From Culex pipiens pallens (Eukaryota; Arthropoda; Insecta; Diptera; Culicidae): 64,000 nucleotides of DNA. A program made the translations under genes and the position numbers. Positions 11,011 through 22,024 of the stretch are shown here, piece by piece. Positions within the stretch are counted from its first letter, which is position 1. The number at the start of each line of letters is the position of its first letter. The stretch covers positions 131,468,689 to 131,532,688 of the forward strand of contig NC_068938.1 of the NCBI RefSeq assembly GCF_016801865.2. Direction: 5' to 3'. The notes below the pieces were generated by a model. It saw only the letters and a program-made list of their open reading frames with translations, did not search any database and had not been told where the DNA came from.

Positions 11011-11675
11011 GAAATCAAGCGGCTCGCTTCAGACTTCCAGAATGCCCAGCTGACGACCAGCTTCCAAAGTAGGTTCTTGCGATTTTTGCAGGAAGATGTC
11101 ACTTTCCATTTCTTCTCGGACAGGTTGTCGGAAATGCGTCGAAGTGGTCATTCTGCTGATTGAGATATCACCTTAAAAATATATTTCCAAGCAAGTCAAA
11201 AACATGAGGACAAACATTGTCAGATGAATGTAAATAAAAAAAATGGCAGCTGCTGTTGTTTTTTAGTTACTTTTGCGGGAACGACATGTATTTGCTACCA
11301 TCAAATTTTTTTCGAAATATCAATGAATCAATGAATCAATGAAATAAAAAATATACATTTTGCAAAACTTCTACGTCTTTTATCGATTTGTGGTTCAAAT
11401 ACACAAAATTTGCTAAAATATTAAAAACTTTTTTTTGGGCAAGTTTTCAATCGATTTAACAAGTTGATCCATTGTTTAAATGGATAAGTCCATTGCATTT
11501 TTTTCATTTTTTTCCCCTTCCTTCAAATCTACCGTTAAAAAGAAGAGGCCAAAAACATGATTTAAACTGAAATTTTCGTAAAAAACTAACTTAATCCACC
11601 TATGTGGTTGGAGCCTTCCTCACTAATTACCAACAATGGCTGATATGATGGAATTGTACAAAAAATCATCTATTT
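11011..11675. other. Spacer with short direct repeats
   Basis: No gene was seen. 11322-11343 contains three copies of AATGAATC, and 11610-11625 carries GCCTTCCTCAC, the conserved end of the repeat family of 58.6 kb. Confidence 0.45.
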
Positions 11676-12345
11676 TTTAGATCCGGAATAAAAAAGTATA
11701 TAAATATCACTTAAGTGGCCATACCTCGAGACAGGGTTGCCAAATCATCAATATTTTGGACTCGTTGGAAAGGTCTTTTGATAACCTAACCAACGATGGG
11801 TTAGATGGTGGACCCGGACTTAGTTTACATACAATTAAGTGAGATCCGGCATCCAAAAAGTACATCAATATCACTTAAGTGGCCATACCTCGAGACAGGG
11901 TTGCCAAATCATCAATGCTTTGGACTCGTTGGAAAGGTCTTTTGATAATCTAACCAACGATGGGTCGGATGACGGACCTGGACATAGTTTAAATACATTT
12001 AAGTGAAATCCGGCTTCAAAAAAGTTCATAAATGTCACTTAAATGGCCATATCTCGAGACAGGGTTGCCAGATCTCTAATGTTTTAGACTCGTTGGAAAG
12101 TTCTTTTGATAACCTAACCAACAATGGGTTGGATGGTGGATCCGGACATAGTTTACATACATTTAAGTGAGATCCGGCATCCAAAAAGTACATCAATATC
12201 ACTTAAGTGGGGATATCTCAAGACAGGGTTGCCAGATCTTCATGTTTTAGGCTCGTTGGAAAGGTCTTTTGATGACCTAACCAACGATGGGTTGGATGAT
12301 GGACCCGAACATAGTTTACATACATTTAAGTGAGATCCGGACCCA
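11676..12345. repeat. Tandem array, 164-bp unit, about four copies
   Basis: The phrase ACAGGGTTGCC starts at 11731, 11895, 12059 and 12223, an exact 164-bp spacing. Each unit contains GACTCGTTGGAAAGGTCTTTTGAT-type sequence, then CCAACGATGGG, then AGTGAGATCCGGC, then ATATCACTTAAGTGG. Units differ by scattered substitutions. They are homologous to the internal part of the repeat at 2150-2760 and 58575-59215, so the array arose by local expansion of that family. Confidence 0.92.
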
Positions 12346-13600
12346 AGCAACACACTTTGTCAGATAATCGTATTTCCTAACTGGTTGTATAACCAATCCG
12401 CCTCGTTACCACAACTTGTTCTACAACTCCTGTGAACTGGAAAAAGCGCACTTTTTTTTGTTGTATAACTTGCCAGAAAAAGATGCAAGTTATCAGAGTA
12501 AGTTGTACAAATGTATTCGACAACACTGTGCCATCTAACAAGAGATTCAGCGATAAAAGGGGGCGTGGTTAACGGCTGTGCTGTCAAATCAAAGCGCACA
12601 CTGGAAAGGAAAGTTAGATAGAAAACAGCTATCTAACCGTCGACTAACTTACATGTAAAAAACGTTTCCTATTAGAATTTCAATCAAAGACGAAGCTAAT
12701 AAAAAAAGTTCGCTTGTTTCTGCAAGATTTATTTAAAATCATTCGAAATTGAAAAAAAAAGAAAAACAATCATGGCGCGCATGTGATTAGTGTGAAATTC
12801 CCTGCATGGCGAACTTTTAGGTTTTTCTTTTTTTCATGAACTTCCTCTGTCCCAAGATTCGATCCGATGACTTCGACGATTTGTTGTTATCTCCACGGCA
12901 GGTCCCGGCGCGCTTCCACATCTCTCCACGAGGCTTCATAGTAAACAAGCTGGCCCAAGCGTCAATAAGAAGGCTGCTGTCTGTTTGGTTAGCTAAAGAA
13001 CTTAACTCCAACGAAGACTGTCATTGGAATTGAAGTTATATAAGTTTGTTTCAAATCAGTTTTTATAACACCATTATATAACTTTGTTATAACAAACCGT
13101 TTCAACTGTCATTTCGATTACCGTACCACGGAGTAATATTGAAAATCGGTATGATTTTGATTTGTTGTTTTCTCTATCATAAACTCTATAAGCTGATAAT
13201 TTTTGTAGCTTTTACCAGCGATATGTTCACAAATGAATCGGTCAACAATTAAAACTATTGCAATTTTCAATACATAAACATTTTTGAAACTCTAAATTCC
13301 TCATGTACAAATTCACACCACCTAACAACACGCAATGTCAAGTTGAATATGTATGTTGAGCATTAGTTATATAATCTATTCTCCGATAACATTTGTGTAA
13401 CAAAGTGAGAAAACCTATGGTTATTTATAGAATGGTTGGCCACGCCCATTTTTTAGAAGATGCCGTCACATGGCAATGTTAGATAAGCAGTGAAGCAAAC
13501 AGTGCAATATTGTTTTTATTCAACAAACTGTTTTCGAGTAAAATTTTGCAGATGAGGGAACAGCATCTTGGCATATCAGCACTTTGACGTTCAATTACAG
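12346..13600. repeat. Diverged long fold-back repeat
   Basis: GGGGGCGTGGTTAAC at about 12559 is mirrored by GTTGGCCACGCCCATTTT at about 13434. The neighbouring CATCTAACA and TGTTAGATA are mirrored too, suggesting old inverted arms about 0.9 kb apart. GTTGTATAAC/GTTATATAA motifs recur between them. A stretch near 13565 (TGGCATATCAGCACTTTGA) reappears inverted at 60333. No ORF is convincing. Confidence 0.4.
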
Positions 13601-14949
13601 CTCATAAAAAGTGTTTTCAAGTGAAATAAAGTGATAAATAGCCCAATAGGAAGTGAGCAAGCAAGTTTCTATCAAAATTGTTCCAAAATAAATTGTTTAA
13701 ATAGTGAAAATTAGCAAATTGGATGGAGTTAGGAGCGAGTACATATTCCCTATGTTGTGTGTTAAAGTTGGAAAAGAGTGAAGTTGACTGTGTTTTAATA
13801 CTTGTGTGGCACAAATCTCAAGAGTTACATAAGTCAGTTATACAAGTAGTGAAACAAACTGTTTTTTTAACCAACGTTGAAATTTTTTCTCGTATGTTGA
13901 TCAAAAACAGCTGTCTAACTTTTATTCAACAGACGACAAGTTATGAGTGCTACTTGGGGATATATGTGAAAACACATTTTTATACATAACTTTTGAACTA
14001 CTTATCGAAACTTCAATCTGTGTATCGAAACTTCAATCTGTGTGTAGTTCCGGTTCACAAATTAGGAAAATTTTAGCCAGGTTGGTGAGAAGAAGCTCAA
14101 AACATAAACTCTGGAAAGTTGTGAAAAGGGTGGTTTAAATTAAATAAAACCACCATTTTCTTTATTTTTATTAAGTATTTAAAAGACTTTTTTATAATTT
14201 ACATAACTCAACAACTGTTTAAAGTTGATGTCAGTAAACGCTTCAGTTTGATCTTAGTATGTTAGATTTGGGTTTTCTAAACAAGATCCAATCAGACGTA
14301 TTTGATTTGAAAAATGTAAATTTCGGGAATAAATGCTTCGAAATGATCTAAAGCAACCATGCGCACTCATTTTTTAATGTGGTGTAACGGAATCATGCAA
14401 TGCTTTGAGTCTTTTAAAAAAACGAAGTTGTTATTTAATTTTAATTATTGGTTCACAATCGACACCGTACCCTAAAACATAACCGAACACACGATGTCTC
14501 GGCACCAGGTTGCTCGGCCACTACTCTCTTTTCTTCGGCCGGGGGTGCAAAACTCTCTTCCACCTGTTCCACCACCTCCTTTGATTGCATTGCATGATTC
14601 CGTTTTCGAACGGCAATGTTGGCCGGCTTGGAGCACGACTGTTGTTTGTTTGTTTTGGTGGGTGGGTGGATTGTGCTTGGAGGTATTTGGAGTTTCATCG
14701 GGTTCGGGTTGAGAACGGTTCACTTGTGTTGCGAGTCTCACTCTCTTATCGATCACCTCATTAATCGTTGCTTCTGATTGAAGTTTCCAGCTGAATGGCT
14801 CTAGAGTCTCTTGACCAATTTTACTGTTGGTTCAGGTGGGTTGGTTTGTTGAAGGGGTTTGTTTAGTGGTACTTTTGCTTGGTGATCGATTGATCTAGTT
14901 TTTATGTTCGATTTTGCAATTTTTTATGAGTTTTGAGGGTATTCGTTCT
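13601..14949. other. Unassigned spacer
   Basis: It includes a 20-bp direct duplication, ATCGAAACTTCAATCTGTGT, at about 14005-14044. 14460-14740 is GC-richer, with open frames on both strands (low-complexity, proline- or cysteine-rich), but none looks conserved. It may be regulatory or untranslated. Confidence 0.4.
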
Positions 14950-14959
14950 GAATCGTTTT

Positions 14960-15233
14960 GAAACGGAAAACGGAATCGACGTAACACCTTATAATGTGGC
15001 CCTCTTCAACCTTGCGGTTTCGTCAACGGATCCACAGGCGTGTATCGTTCTTTTTGCGACAAGACTCCGCCTCCCGGGTCTCCTAAGTGTGAAGGTATGG
15101 GCACGGGGAGAGGGCACCGAATACCTATATTTACACTTAGAATTTTTTGCGTCCGCCCCGGGATTCGAACCGGCGACCTCTGGATTGTGAGTCCAGTGCG
15201 CGGTCCGATTGATCCACACAGGCTGACAAAATC
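14960..15233 (-). mobile_element. Complete tRNA-derived SINE with target duplication
   Basis: On the minus strand the element opens with a tRNA-like head: GCCTGTGTGGATCAATCGG, an anticodon stem-loop CTGGA-CTCACAA-TCCAG (loop centre CAC, the valine anticodon) and box B GGTTCGAATCC. A body of about 190 bp follows. The direct repeat GAATCGTTTT (14950-14959 and 15234-15243) flanks it, the mark of reverse-transcribed insertion. It is the reference copy for the truncated one at 3470. Confidence 0.9.
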
Positions 15234-15243
15234 GAATCGTTTT

Positions 15244-16060
15244 ACAAAATTTATTAAATTTATTTATAAGCTTTTACCAACTACTTCTACCACTTTCTAA
15301 ATTGATTCAAACTTTGTCCATATTTTTTTTACAAAAACTCATATTTATTGGGTTTACGTACATCAATAAAAAAGCTAAATATATAACATAACTCAAAACT
15401 TTGTAAAATTAGAATTTATTATAAGAAACCTTAAAAACACTTTAAATTTTTCATTGTTGCCGTAATCAATTTTATTCACAGCTTGGCAAAAAAAAGCAAA
15501 TTTATTAACTCTGTTTTTTAAGGAAATTGCATCAAATTAGTTTCTAACCACGAAAAAGTGCAAATTCCTATGCGTTAGGCTCGATCCCAAAACAGTCTCC
15601 ATAATTTTCGACTTTCTCCGCGTCTTGGGCGCTAGCAATTCAAATTCTGTTCCCTCATTAATTTCGTCTGAAAAAAAAATCCCCTCAAAAATGACAGCCT
15701 TCTGCAGGTCCCTCATCATCAACTGCATAATCACCGTTTCAATTTTTCAATTTTGCTGGCCTCCGACCACCGGACATTGAGAGGCATTTGCAAACGAGAC
15801 TTGGCGTCGTCGTCGTCACAGACAAAAACGAGCTGAATTTGGAGAATAACTTTTCATAATAGTCTAAAAATGCTAAACTAAATGTTATTGTTGAACAAAC
15901 AACGATTGGGTATCATGTTTTAGTTGGATAAGGGGTTCAAAAATCAACTATGCAACTTGTTGCCCGTTTTGTGCCCCGATGAAAACACAAGCTCGTTTTT
16001 TGAAGGGAACAACCCGTCGACCACGACTTTGATGACCAGCTAAGTCAAGATCACACTCAC
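15244..16060. other. Spacer, nothing supported
   Basis: AT-rich. A minus-strand open frame at 15734-15537 (65 codons) has no splice or similarity support that I can see. Confidence 0.4.
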
Positions 16061-16237
16061 CTCCACCACCGCGTCTAAGAGCTTCAATATGAATTCGCTG
16101 TCACGGCCACGGTGGCTCGGGGGTCCATTGTGTGTCCCCTCGCGCAAGGTGACCGAACTCGCGTGACCTCCGAGCGTGATCGAGGGGGAGGTGACCTCAA
16201 GCCCATGAAAGGGTTGTAGGAAAATGAACTTTTGCAT
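16061..16237 (-). CDS. Candidate exon ending in a consensus donor
   Basis: On the minus strand an open frame from the ATG at 16237 runs 59 codons to GGTGGAG|GTGAGT (donor at 16060), an ideal splice donor. The segment is clearly GC-richer than its surroundings. The peptide (starting MQKFIFLQPFHGLEV) is not recognised, and a second frame also opens with ATG. It could equally be an untranslated exon. Confidence 0.3.
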
Positions 16238-16261
16238 GTGTGATCATCAGACGGATTTGGC

Positions 16262-17115
16262 TTCAAACACTGTTGTGGAGAGAAGTGAGCAGCAGCAGCT
16301 CGTGGATAGTTTCTAATTGATACCCGGATAAGTTGGGCACGAACCTTTCACCGGATTAGCTGCCTGGTTGATGCTGTTTTTGCTGCATTTCTGCTAAACT
16401 ATGCGCTATTCACACGGAACATGCTAATTTGTTGCAAACTGCAATTGGAGGAAATTGATGATAGTCGGCTGTTAACTTTAATTAGGTGTTATTTTGTTTC
16501 TAAATCTGTGCTATTTGGAAGATCTGATAAGTTATGTTTGACAAATTAGATGAAAATTTATTACAATACTATCAACGTAATTGAATAGTAACTGGGACAA
16601 ATCGGGTTTTTTATCCACACAAAATGTATTGTTGCTTTGTTCAACAAGATGGCTCGAAGTTTGTGAACATATATTTTTTTATGGCTAAATAGTATCAAGA
16701 TTTTTTATTTTTCTTGTAATATTAACCCGTAAAATTTGGAGAATAAAACACCACGCAGTTTGCATGTATCTTTAATTATTTCTATCAATAGTCTTTTTAA
16801 AAAGTTGTTTTTTTTTTAATTGTTGTTCTCAAATCCAGTGTGACTTTGATGGCCACCGTGATTCCTACAAATTTGAGATGAAACGTGCACAAAGTCGAAA
16901 GATTATATCTTGGAAACCATTGATCAGATTTTCAATGTTAAAAAATGTGTGAAATTTTCTCAACTTTCAGAAAAAAATATTTTCAATAAGGTCAATAAGG
17001 TCAAATAATATGATTTAAGCCTTTTGCTGATATTTTTAATCTGAAACAAAATTCCATGGAGTTGAGAAGATTTTACACAATTTTCACATTTTAGCATAGC
17101 ATAACGGGTCTGTAC
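16262..17115. other. Spacer, nothing recognised
   Basis: AT-rich sequence with no supported exon. 16862-17090 resembles the ATCTCAGCAAC-type repeats seen elsewhere in the window. Confidence 0.4.
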
Positions 17116-17123
17116 CACGCTGG

Positions 17124-18080
17124 TAGGGCGTCCAATTTTCCCGGGTCTTGAATTTCTCGGGAAACGGGAAAAAATATGTTTGAAATCCCGGGAATTCCCG
17201 GGATCCCGGGAAATTTTTGAAAAAGTAATAAAATCTATGTTTTCATTATATTTGCATGATTTTCAAGCTTAAAATCATAGAATTAGCTCAATACTATTCA
17301 TTGGTGTTAATCTACACTTCAATCTAAACAAGGATAGCAGTTTTTAGATAGCTTGAAAGATTTTTTTTTGTTCTTTGTTGTGCTTTGGTTTCATATCTAA
17401 TATCTAATCCAATGTGATTCAAATTAAATAAGTCTCTTATAAATACATTTTTTATATGTCATGACTAGAAAAGCATAAAAAATCTTTTTAAATGTCTAAA
17501 ATAACAAATAAAATGACAGCATATAAAACCATACTAGTTAAATTTAAGATAAGTTCAGACATTCATGTATTGAATAAAAAAATTTAACAAATTATCTTAA
17601 ATTCATTACCGTCAACTAGGGAAAATCAGGACTACAGTCTAAATAGGTACAGGAGATTTTAGAGCAATAAATGTGGAGATCGATGTACTAATTGTTTTGT
17701 TCTGTTCCTGTTTTAACCGAAATCAATAAAAAAAATAAAAAAAATATGCAAAAAAAATACTTAAACAGCTGTCTTAATTCGATACATTCGTCTTGATTTG
17801 CCGTATTTTGATTTTTGTCTGCCTTCACAATAACATATGAAAACACAAAAGCTTATAGAACATTTAAAAAAACCTATTGCCTAATATTTTATTTGTATTT
17901 TTTTTATCGTTGTTCGTCTATTTTTACAACAAAACCTGAATTTCCAGACAAAAATTTGATATTTTTTCCAATTTCGGGAATTCCTGGGACAAAATACAAA
18001 AAATCCGGGGATTCGGGAATTCCCGGTTTTGGAAAAATCCCGGGAATTTTGTCCCAGGAATTCCCGGGATGGACGCACTA
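17124..18080. mobile_element. hAT-type non-autonomous element, copy 1
   Basis: The terminal repeats are TAGGGCGTCCA on the left and the complement of TAGTGCGTCCA on the right. The 8-bp target duplication CACGCTGG is perfect (17116-17123 and 18081-18088). TIRs opening TAGGG and an 8-bp duplication are hAT hallmarks. Both subterminal regions are packed with CCCGGGAATTCCCGGG palindromes. The AT-rich 957-bp interior encodes no transposase. Confidence 0.92.
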
Positions 18081-18088
18081 CACGCTGG

Positions 18089-18579
18089 TGGGGTGGGGGT
18101 GCCACGATGGTCAATTCAATATTCTTAGACAATTTGATTGTTGCCCGGTACAACCAAAAATATTTAAGAACGTAAATTTATTTTACACAATTTTCACTTT
18201 TTAACATTGAAAATATGTTTAATTATTTTTAATTTTTGCAAGTCAAATCTCAGCAACCAATGCACAGTGGTTCGAAACTGAAATCTAGCGTGTCTTCGGG
18301 ACAAATAATCAGGGTCAATAGGAATGGTATGGTGGTCCAAATTTTAGGGTGGTTCAGAAATTCTGGCGGGATGACGAGATAGCGGTTCGGTGTTTTCAGA
18401 AAAGTTGTAGGGAACACCATTCTGAGCAACTTTGCTGAAGAGTACAAAGCTCTATCTTCAAACGGGATGTTTCTAGAGCCCTTTTTGTAATTTAGGTTGA
18501 GTTGTTTATGAAAAATTGAGTTTTTTGAATTTATCAACTCAGGCTTATGTCCTAACGAGTTGGTGTCTTCTAGACATTT
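18089..18579. repeat. Host repeat split by the second hAT element
   Basis: The sequence before 18588 and after 19634 reads as one AT-rich repeat once the insertion is removed (TTCTAGACATTTGTAGAGCT then TATCAACACACACATTTATC). It contains no gene. 'GTCTTCTAGACATTTGTAGA' is echoed by 'CTACAGTTGTCTAGAAGG' near 19956, so the host is itself partly self-complementary. Confidence 0.5.
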
Positions 18580-18587
18580 GTAGAGCT

Positions 18588-19626
18588 TAGGGCGTCCAAT
18601 TTTTCCGGGTTTTAAATTTCCCGGGAAACGGGAAAAATACTTTTAAAATCCCGGGAATTCCCGGGATCCCGGGAAATTTTTGAATCAGCAATAAAATCTA
18701 TGTTTTCATTAAATTTGTTATATTTTCGAGCTTAAATCATAGAATTAGCTTAATGATATTAATTGGTGATAATCTACACTTCAATCTAAACAAGGACTAC
18801 AGTTTTGAAATAGCCTAAAAAAAATAAAAATTGCATTTTTTGTTACTTGTGGTGATTTGGAATTTAAATCAACTATTTGCAAATCAAATTACATAAGTCT
18901 TTTAATTTTGTTTTCTGCTTAAAAAATATCTTTTATTTTTATAAAAAACAAAAAACGACAACAAATAAAATGATACCAGTCAATGTAAATCATTGTTTTA
19001 TATAAAACATATTTTACAAATCTTCAAGTTACTTCCGCCAACCGAGGGAAAATCAAGACTACAGTCTGAATAGGTACAGGAGATTTTAGAGCAATACATT
19101 ATGAAGTCGGTGTACTAAATGTTTTGTTCTGTTCCTGTTTCAACCGAAGTCATCCAAAACATTATACATTGTTTTGCTTAAATAGCTGTCTTTATTCGTT
19201 ACATTTGCCTCAGCTGCCGGTGTTTGATTAAAAATAATTCAATATGAGATTGTTTTTTTTCAACTTAAGAATGGAATGTATAAGTAAATATTAGATATAT
19301 CTTTAAAAAAAATCAGAAAAAAAACTCGAGCGCTAGGCATTTTGCGGACCTGTTGATTAAAATTATAATAATTTGTCCTAAAAAGCCAAATTAATGCTGA
19401 TATTGGCCTAATACAATATTTAATTCATTTTTATCGATAACTAAGTATTCAACAGATCTACTATTTCCACAACCAAATCTGAGTTTCCAGTCCAAAATAT
19501 GTTTTTTTTTTTTCAATTTCGGGAATTCCCGGGACAAATTATAGAAAAATCCCGGGATTCGGGAATTCCCGGTTTTGGAAAAATCCCGGGATTTTTGTCC
19601 CGGGAATTCCCGGGATGGACGCACTA
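18588..19626. mobile_element. hAT-type non-autonomous element, copy 2
   Basis: Same family and orientation as 17124-18080. The left end is TAGGGCGTCCA and the right end TGGACGCACTA. A perfect 8-bp duplication GTAGAGCT sits at 18580-18587 and 19627-19634. It is 1039 bp with the same subterminal CCCGGGAATTCCCGGG clusters. The interiors are alignable but diverged with indels, so the two are independent insertions, not a recent tandem duplication. Confidence 0.92.
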
Positions 19627-19634
19627 GTAGAGCT

Positions 19635-20657
19635 TATCAACACACACATTTATCTTCCAAGAGAGCGAAAACTGGACCTTTAAACGGAAGTTATAGTTAA
19701 AATACGACGAAAAAGACGTCATTTTTAAATGTGAATAACTCAAAAGGTGGTGGAGTTTGACCTCGCTCTTCGAAGCATCTCAAAGTACACACTCTAGAGT
19801 ACATTTGCTGAAAATATCTCGGAGGTCTATTTTGTTTTACTCATTCAATCTCAATTTGAAAATGAGCATTTCTGAATCGTTTTTTGCCCAAAACTATTGG
19901 TAGAATTGACCAAAATTTGTTTTCAAGAATAAAAATGTTCATTTTGACAAGCTCTACAGTTGTCTAGAAGGAAACAAAAATGTACAAAATGATCTAGTGG
20001 TTGTGAAAGAAGAATCAAGTTTTTACTGAAATATTTTAGGAATAAAATTTAATTATTATGTTGAATCCTGAAATAATTCAGCATAAACCTTTAGGAATAC
20101 CAATATTTTCATAAAATCATTGATATTTTGCAAATTTTCTATAGTAAATAAATAAAATTTGAATAGTGTTAATATCTTCCAATAAAATCAATATAGAATT
20201 GAGTGTTGGTGAAACAAAGAAAAATTATAACTGTCATTAAAACCAACTTTAAAGATGCCCAGGCTCCTCGTGATTTGGGCTACAGTCAAGAGACATTAAC
20301 TTTGAAAAATAATTGCATTGGCCTAACTTGTATTTATCAACAAATTTTTTCCTCGCAAGATTGTTCAAAGAACCCGAAAATATGGTTCGTTTTCCGATTT
20401 GAACTTATTTTGAGAAAGTCAAATGAAAAGTCCACGTGGTTTATGCACGAGCCCTAGGGAAATTTTACAGTTTCTTTAAAATAAAACAATGTTTAGTCTT
20501 CTGTAGTATTGTACTTCACTCTTGAGGGATGGTAACATTAAAAAATATATGCGACGGCTTAACTAGTGAACATTTTTGCGAAATTTTGTAAAGCTAAACA
20601 TTAAAATTAATCAACTCCTTTACCAACCATACCATAAACCAGTTGTCAGAACTGATC
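19635..20657. other. AT-rich spacer with a GTCCACG-family scrap
   Basis: It continues the repeat interrupted at 18588. 20430-20455 contains GTCCACGTGGTTTATG, a fragment of the MITE terminal repeat. No gene was seen. Confidence 0.45.
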
Positions 20658-20843
20658 ATGGTCAACATAAACAGCCGCAATTTTCCCAACATGTCCACCA
20701 TAAATCCGGCGAGGGAAAAGCAACCGCCAAAACAAAACCAGACCCTGCGCAATTCAGGCAATGCAACTCCCCAACAGTTGAAGTCACGCCAAAGGACGAC
20801 AGGTTTTGCCGTTGAACTTCCACACCATGCATTCATACTACAG
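20658..20843 (+). CDS. Candidate first coding exon, polar basic protein, unknown
   Basis: From an ATG in good context (ATCATGG), 62 codons run exactly in phase to CTACAG|GTACAG at 20843-20844. The peptide is rich in N, Q, P and R (MVNINSRNFPNMSTINPARE at its start), ends GFAVELPHHAFILQ, and has no membrane segment. The local GC rise and the phase-0 end at a donor support an exon. No partner exon was located and I do not recognise the family. Confidence 0.35.
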
Positions 20844-22022
20844 GTACAGTTATAGCTCATGTGAGGTTTAAAAAATGTCTTTTATTGAAGGTACAAGTCG
20901 TCCACTTTAATGCAACATCTGCATAAAAAAATGCTCTGTCAGTTACACGAAACGAGAAGGGAAAGTGGTCGCGGTCGGAACGATGCGATTAAAAAATAAA
21001 AATAAAAATAAGGGTGTTGGGGCTGGTTTTGAACTGAAATTTAGAAAAATAAAACGTAATAGGCTAAAATAGAATTTTAAAATTTTCTGATGGATTTGCC
21101 AAGCTAGAAAAGATGTTTTGCTGAGTTAGCCAAATATTTAGCATTCTCAGCAAAAGTAAACATGGTACAAAAATGGTCCAACCCTAGGACCCCTTACCCT
21201 AGAATACCCCTAATAATACCGGCGCATGATGACGAAAAGAAAAACACACCGTTGAACTTTGGCTGCGACTGGTGGCAAAACTGCAAAACCGGATTGCTTT
21301 TTTTTAGATAATATCATCTCCCCATCTTTCTTTTTGGTCTCCGACCGGCGAGGTAAACTTGAAAGTTTCCCAATTTCTTCGGTGGCCGCGGCGGCGTCAA
21401 CCTGTGCCGCCTCCGGGGTGTCTTGGCCGTGCGGTTCCAACCTTCAAATTGGACTCTACGATATCGATCGCAAAATTCAGCCTTCACCGCCGGGCAGCCA
21501 CAGTTTAACCTTGGCATTTACACCCGGTGCTGATCTTCAACACGACGGAGTTGCATTTTTGATTGCGCTCTCTCTCTCGCTTCCCTTTCGATCGGATCAT
21601 TTATGATCATCACCGGCGATGACAACGGGGCGTGTCATTGGTTATGGATGAGCTGCTCCGGCCTCCGGGTCGCTACCGAACAACGGAATATCGGGTATGC
21701 TAATTCTGGGCTGGTTCTGGGGCCAGCTTTTTCGGCAACAATTTGGAACTGTTTGTTTCTGGTTGATTTGCATCAAGAATCGACGTCGAGTTTCACTTAA
21801 CAAGGTCACAACAAAAGTGGAGAAGTATGAGATTAGTTTCACTTGTGTTAATATGTAAATGGGCATGATTAGCAATTCTTATTGGTCAATTTTGTCTCTC
21901 GAAGTTTTAGAAAGTAAAGAATATTTTTTAACTCAACTGTTTGATAGTTGGACCTCGAGTTGGACACTCCAAATCCAGGCTTTCTCGGGGCTACCCTCTG
22001 AAATCAATGATTGACCCATCAC
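20844..22022. other. Spacer with GC-rich island at 21330-21730
   Basis: 21330-21730 is clearly GC-richer, with open frames on both strands that look compositional. It may be a promoter or untranslated exon. The rest is AT-rich, with nothing recognised. Confidence 0.4.
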
Positions 22023-22024
22023 TA

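Noticed and set aside
21259..21606. 115-codon plus-strand frame in a GC-rich island
   Set aside because: Frames are open on both strands and compositionally biased; no splice site, start context or known family supports it.
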